The notes below the pieces were generated by a model that worked only from the letters and a program-made list of their open reading frames with translations, had not been told where the DNA came from and did not search any database. The translations under genes and the position numbers were made by a program. This document shows, in pieces, positions 6,171 to 8,370 of a DNA stretch of 8,370 bases. The DNA comes from Acidobacteriota bacterium (lineage in GTDB: Bacteria; Acidobacteriota; Polarisedimenticolia; J045): positions 1 through 8,370 of the forward strand of contig JAJRXN010000132.1 in the NCBI GenBank assembly GCA_024276295.1, in the 5' to 3' direction. The stretch's first letter is position 1. Every line of letters begins with the position of its first letter.

Positions 6171-8370
6171 GGTTCATCGACACCAGCCGGCTGACGCCAG
6201 GCTCCGGCATCGTCACGCCGTAGAGCAGGTCCGCCAGCTCCATCGTGCGCTTGTTGTGCGTGATCACGATGAACTGCGTGCGGTCGGCAAAGCTCCGCAG
6301 TGCCTCGGCGAAGCGGCCGATGTTGGCGTCGTCGAGCGGTGCGTCGACCTCGTCGAGCAGGCAGAACGGTGGCGGATGGTAGCGGAAGATGGCGAAGAGC
6401 ACCGCCGTGGCCGCGAGGGCCTTCTCGCCTCCGGACAGCAGCGTGACGGACTGCAGCTTCTTGCCCGGCGGCTGGCAGACGATCTCGATCCCCGCCTCGA
6501 GCGGATCGGACTCGTCGTCGAGCCGCAGGTCCGCCGTCCCGCCCCGGAAGAGGATCGCGAACTGCTCGCGGAAGTGCCTGCGGATCGCCGTGAAGGCATC
6601 GAGGAAGCGCTCGCGGCTCTCGCGGTTCATCCGGCGGATCGACGTGCGCAGCTCCTCGATCGACTGGCGCAGGTCGTCGCGCTGCGTGGTCATCTCCTCC
6701 CAGCGGGTCGTCAGCTCGGCGAACTCGCTTTCCGCGAGCAGGTTCACCGGGCCGAGCCGGGCCCGCTTGCGGCGGAGTTCCGCCAGATGCCCGGCCAGCC
6801 GCGCCTCGTCGGCGACCAGCGCCGGGTCGGCCCCCTCCGGCGGCGCCTCGGACAGCTCGGCCGGCTCGCGGCCGATCTCCTCGAGGCAACTCTCGCGGAT
6901 ATGCGCCAGGTCGGCCTCGGCCCGCTCGGCCTCGAGTCCGGTCCGCTCGCGCCGCCCCCGGGCCTCCTCGAGTTCCACGCCGACCGCCGCCACGCGGTCT
7001 TCCGTCTCGCGCAGCGCCGCCACGGCCTGCTGGAGCCGCCGGTCGGCCTCGTCCCGCACCTGCCGGCGCCGCTCGAGGGCCGCCGCGCACTCGTCGAGCG
7101 CCTCGGCCGCCGCGCGCGCCCGGCGCTCGAGGGCTTCCGCCTCGACGAGCGCCTCGGCGCGGGCCTTTTCTCCCTCGGCGCCCCGGTTCTCGAGCGTCGC
7201 GATCTCCTGCCGCACGCGGGCGAGATCCCGGCGTGCCGCCTCGATCCGCTCGTCGAGCGCCCGCCGCTCGGTCTCGTGGCGTGCCAGCGCCGAGACCTGC
7301 TCGCGGACCCGTTCCTCCTCGCGATGGGCGGCGGCGCGGGCCTCGTCGAGCGTGCGGCGCAGTTCGGCCAGGGCCTTTTCCGCCTCGGCGAACTGCCGCT
7401 CGAGCGCGGCGACCGCCTCCGCACGGTCCCGCCGCCCGGCGGTGACCGCGGCGAGCCGCTCGTCGGTCGCGGCGATCTCGCGCGTCAGCCGCTCGACCTC
7501 GCGTCCCGCCTGGTCGCGGGTCATCTCCGCGGTCGCCACCGCGCGCCGGGCCTCCGCCAGCCGTTCGTCCGCCTCGCGCCGCCGGCGCTCCGCCTCGGCG
7601 AGCGCCTGCCGCGCCCGCCCGAGGGTCTCGTGGGCCGCCTCGCGACGTGCCTCGAGTTCGGCGACGGCCCGCTCGAGATCGTCGCGCCGCCGGGCCCGCG
7701 CGAGCAGCCCCTCGTTCCGTTCCGCCTCGCTCCCGCCGTTGCCGGCAAGGATCACCAGGCCGTCGGAACGGACGAGGTGTCCTTCGGGGGCGAGGAAATG
7801 CCATCCCGGAAAGCGTCCGTGCAGATCGAGGGCTGCATCGAGATCGGCGACGAGCACGGCGTCGTCGAGCCGCTCGAGCAGGCTGCCGTCGGTCCCGGAG
7901 CGCGGCCGGAGCCGCTCGGCGAGCGTGCCTCGCACTCGCGGGTCCTCGGCGAGCGCCGGCGGCAGGGCGTCCCGCCGCGCTCCGCGCTCCCTGGGAGCGT
8001 CGAGCGGCGCCACCGCCGCCCGCCCGGTGAGGCCGAGGCGCGCGCCCGCCCGGACGTCGTCGCGCGTCGGCACGAGCACCGCCGCCAGCCAGTCCGCCAG
8101 GAACGCCTCGGCGGCGCGCTCGGTCTCGGGGTCGGTCTCGATCGTCTCGGCAAACACCCGCTCGGCGGCGATCCCCACCTCGCGGCCCCGCTCGATCAGC
8201 TCGCGGGCGCCGTCGGCCCCGGACAGCCGGACCTCGAGCGACGCGAGCGCCGCCTTCTCGCCGGCCTTCTCGCCCAGCTCGGCGGCCAGGCTGCGCTCGG
8301 TCGCACGGACGGTCTCGAGGGCGGCCCGTGCGTCCTGCTCGTGGCGATGGGCCGTCTCGCGCTCGCGCTC
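6163..8370 (-). CDS. smc: Chromosome segregation protein SMC, C-terminal part (5' end cut by window edge)
   Basis: The last 735 residues of an SMC ATPase, the core of the SMC-ScpAB condensin that compacts and separates sister chromosomes. Visible residues 1-65 are the end of the N-terminal coiled coil. About 69-212 form the hinge used for dimerisation, recognisable by GRAAVAPLD and by a Gly-rich end with VRSDG. A long charged Glu/Arg/Ala coiled coil runs to about 530. The C-terminal head begins with LGPVNLLAE (from 539), then carries the ABC signature LLSGGEKAL (644-652), Walker B FCLLDEVDAPLDDAN with Asp673-Glu674, and the switch His705 in ITHNK. The hinge separates it from RecN and SbcC/Rad50. 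The stop TGA at 6163-6165 follows MNLD. Walker A and the true start lie beyond the right edge; the frame is open across the edge, so a GTG near 8178 is internal. Fragment size fits a full protein of about 1,150-1,200 residues. Confidence 0.96.
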   Translation of the reverse strand, partial: ERERETAHRHEQDARAALETVRATERSLAAELGEKAGEKAALASLEVRLSGADGARELIERGREVGIAAERVFAETIETDPETERAAEAFLADWLAAVLVPTRDDVRAGARLGLTGRAAVAPLDAPRERGARRDALPPALAEDPRVRGTLAERLRPRSGTDGSLLERLDDAVLVADLDAALDLHGRFPGWHFLAPEGHLVRSDGLVILAGNGGSEAERNEGLLARARRRDDLERAVAELEARREAAHETLGRARQALAEAERRRREADERLAEARRAVATAEMTRDQAGREVERLTREIAATDERLAAVTAGRRDRAEAVAALERQFAEAEKALAELRRTLDEARAAAHREEERVREQVSALARHETERRALDERIEAARRDLARVRQEIATLENRGAEGEKARAEALVEAEALERRARAAAEALDECAAALERRRQVRDEADRRLQQAVAALRETEDRVAAVGVELEEARGRRERTGLEAERAEADLAHIRESCLEEIGREPAELSEAPPEGADPALVADEARLAGHLAELRRKRARLGPVNLLAESEFAELTTRWEEMTTQRDDLRQSIEELRTSIRRMNRESRERFLDAFTAIRRHFREQFAILFRGGTADLRLDDESDPLEAGIEIVCQPPGKKLQSVTLLSGGEKALAATAVLFAIFRYHPPPFCLLDEVDAPLDDANIGRFAEALRSFADRTQFIVITHNKRTMELADLLYGVTMPEPGVSRLVSMNLD

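Noticed and set aside
7000..7720. DNA repeat array in the smc coiled-coil region
   Set aside because: Repeated cgctcgag-like and gcctcg-like words are Glu/Arg/Leu codons of the coiled coil and have no constant spacing; not a CRISPR array or tandem repeat.
6101..7804. Extension of the GT9 protein to 937 residues
   Set aside because: The added part is an out-of-phase reading of the smc coiled coil, made of Arg, Gly and Ala repeats; the GTG at 6100 has a good Shine-Dalgarno.
6163..8370. RecN or SbcC/Rad50 instead of SMC
   Set aside because: An SMC-type hinge domain, LGPVN segment and LLSGGEKAL head are present; RecN lacks such a hinge and Rad50/SbcC carry a zinc hook.

Overview
The window is a very GC-rich stretch (about 70 % by eye, with G or C at nearly every third codon position) from a bacterium. 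Six genes lie head to tail, all on the minus strand, so transcription runs from high to low coordinates. A bacterial-type SMC protein and a GT9 (heptosyltransferase-like) glycosyltransferase suggest a Gram-negative lineage. High-GC phyla such as Acidobacteriota, Myxococcota or uncultured relatives would fit, but no gene here fixes the phylum. No tRNA, rRNA, CRISPR array, insertion sequence or other mobile element was seen.

Reading in the direction of transcription: (1) the C-terminal 735 residues of a chromosome-segregation SMC protein, whose N-terminal half lies beyond base 8370; (2) a 369-residue GT9 glycosyltransferase with a GTG start; (3) a 611-residue polytopic GT-C (PMT/ArnT-like) glycosyltransferase with a C-terminal TPR domain, whose ATG overlaps the stop of gene 2; (4) a 97-bp gap, then a divergent type I GAPDH paralogue of 342 residues; (5) a conventional type I GAPDH of 335 residues, whose ATG overlaps the stop of gene 4; (6) after 36 bp, a phosphofructokinase with the active-site residues of the PPi-dependent type, cut off by the left edge after 330 residues.

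There appear to be two functional modules. Genes 2 and 3 form a translationally coupled cell-envelope glycosylation pair. Genes 4 to 6 form a central-carbon module with two GAPDH-family proteins and a probably reversible PFK, suited to flux in both the glycolytic and gluconeogenic directions. The spacing is tight enough for one long transcript, but the 62-bp and 97-bp gaps could each hold a promoter.

I do not see a clearly new multi-gene system. The most unusual item is the tandem, overlapping GAPDH pair. The upstream copy keeps the catalytic Cys and His but has lost several conserved cofactor- and phosphate-site residues, so it may have a different substrate or role.
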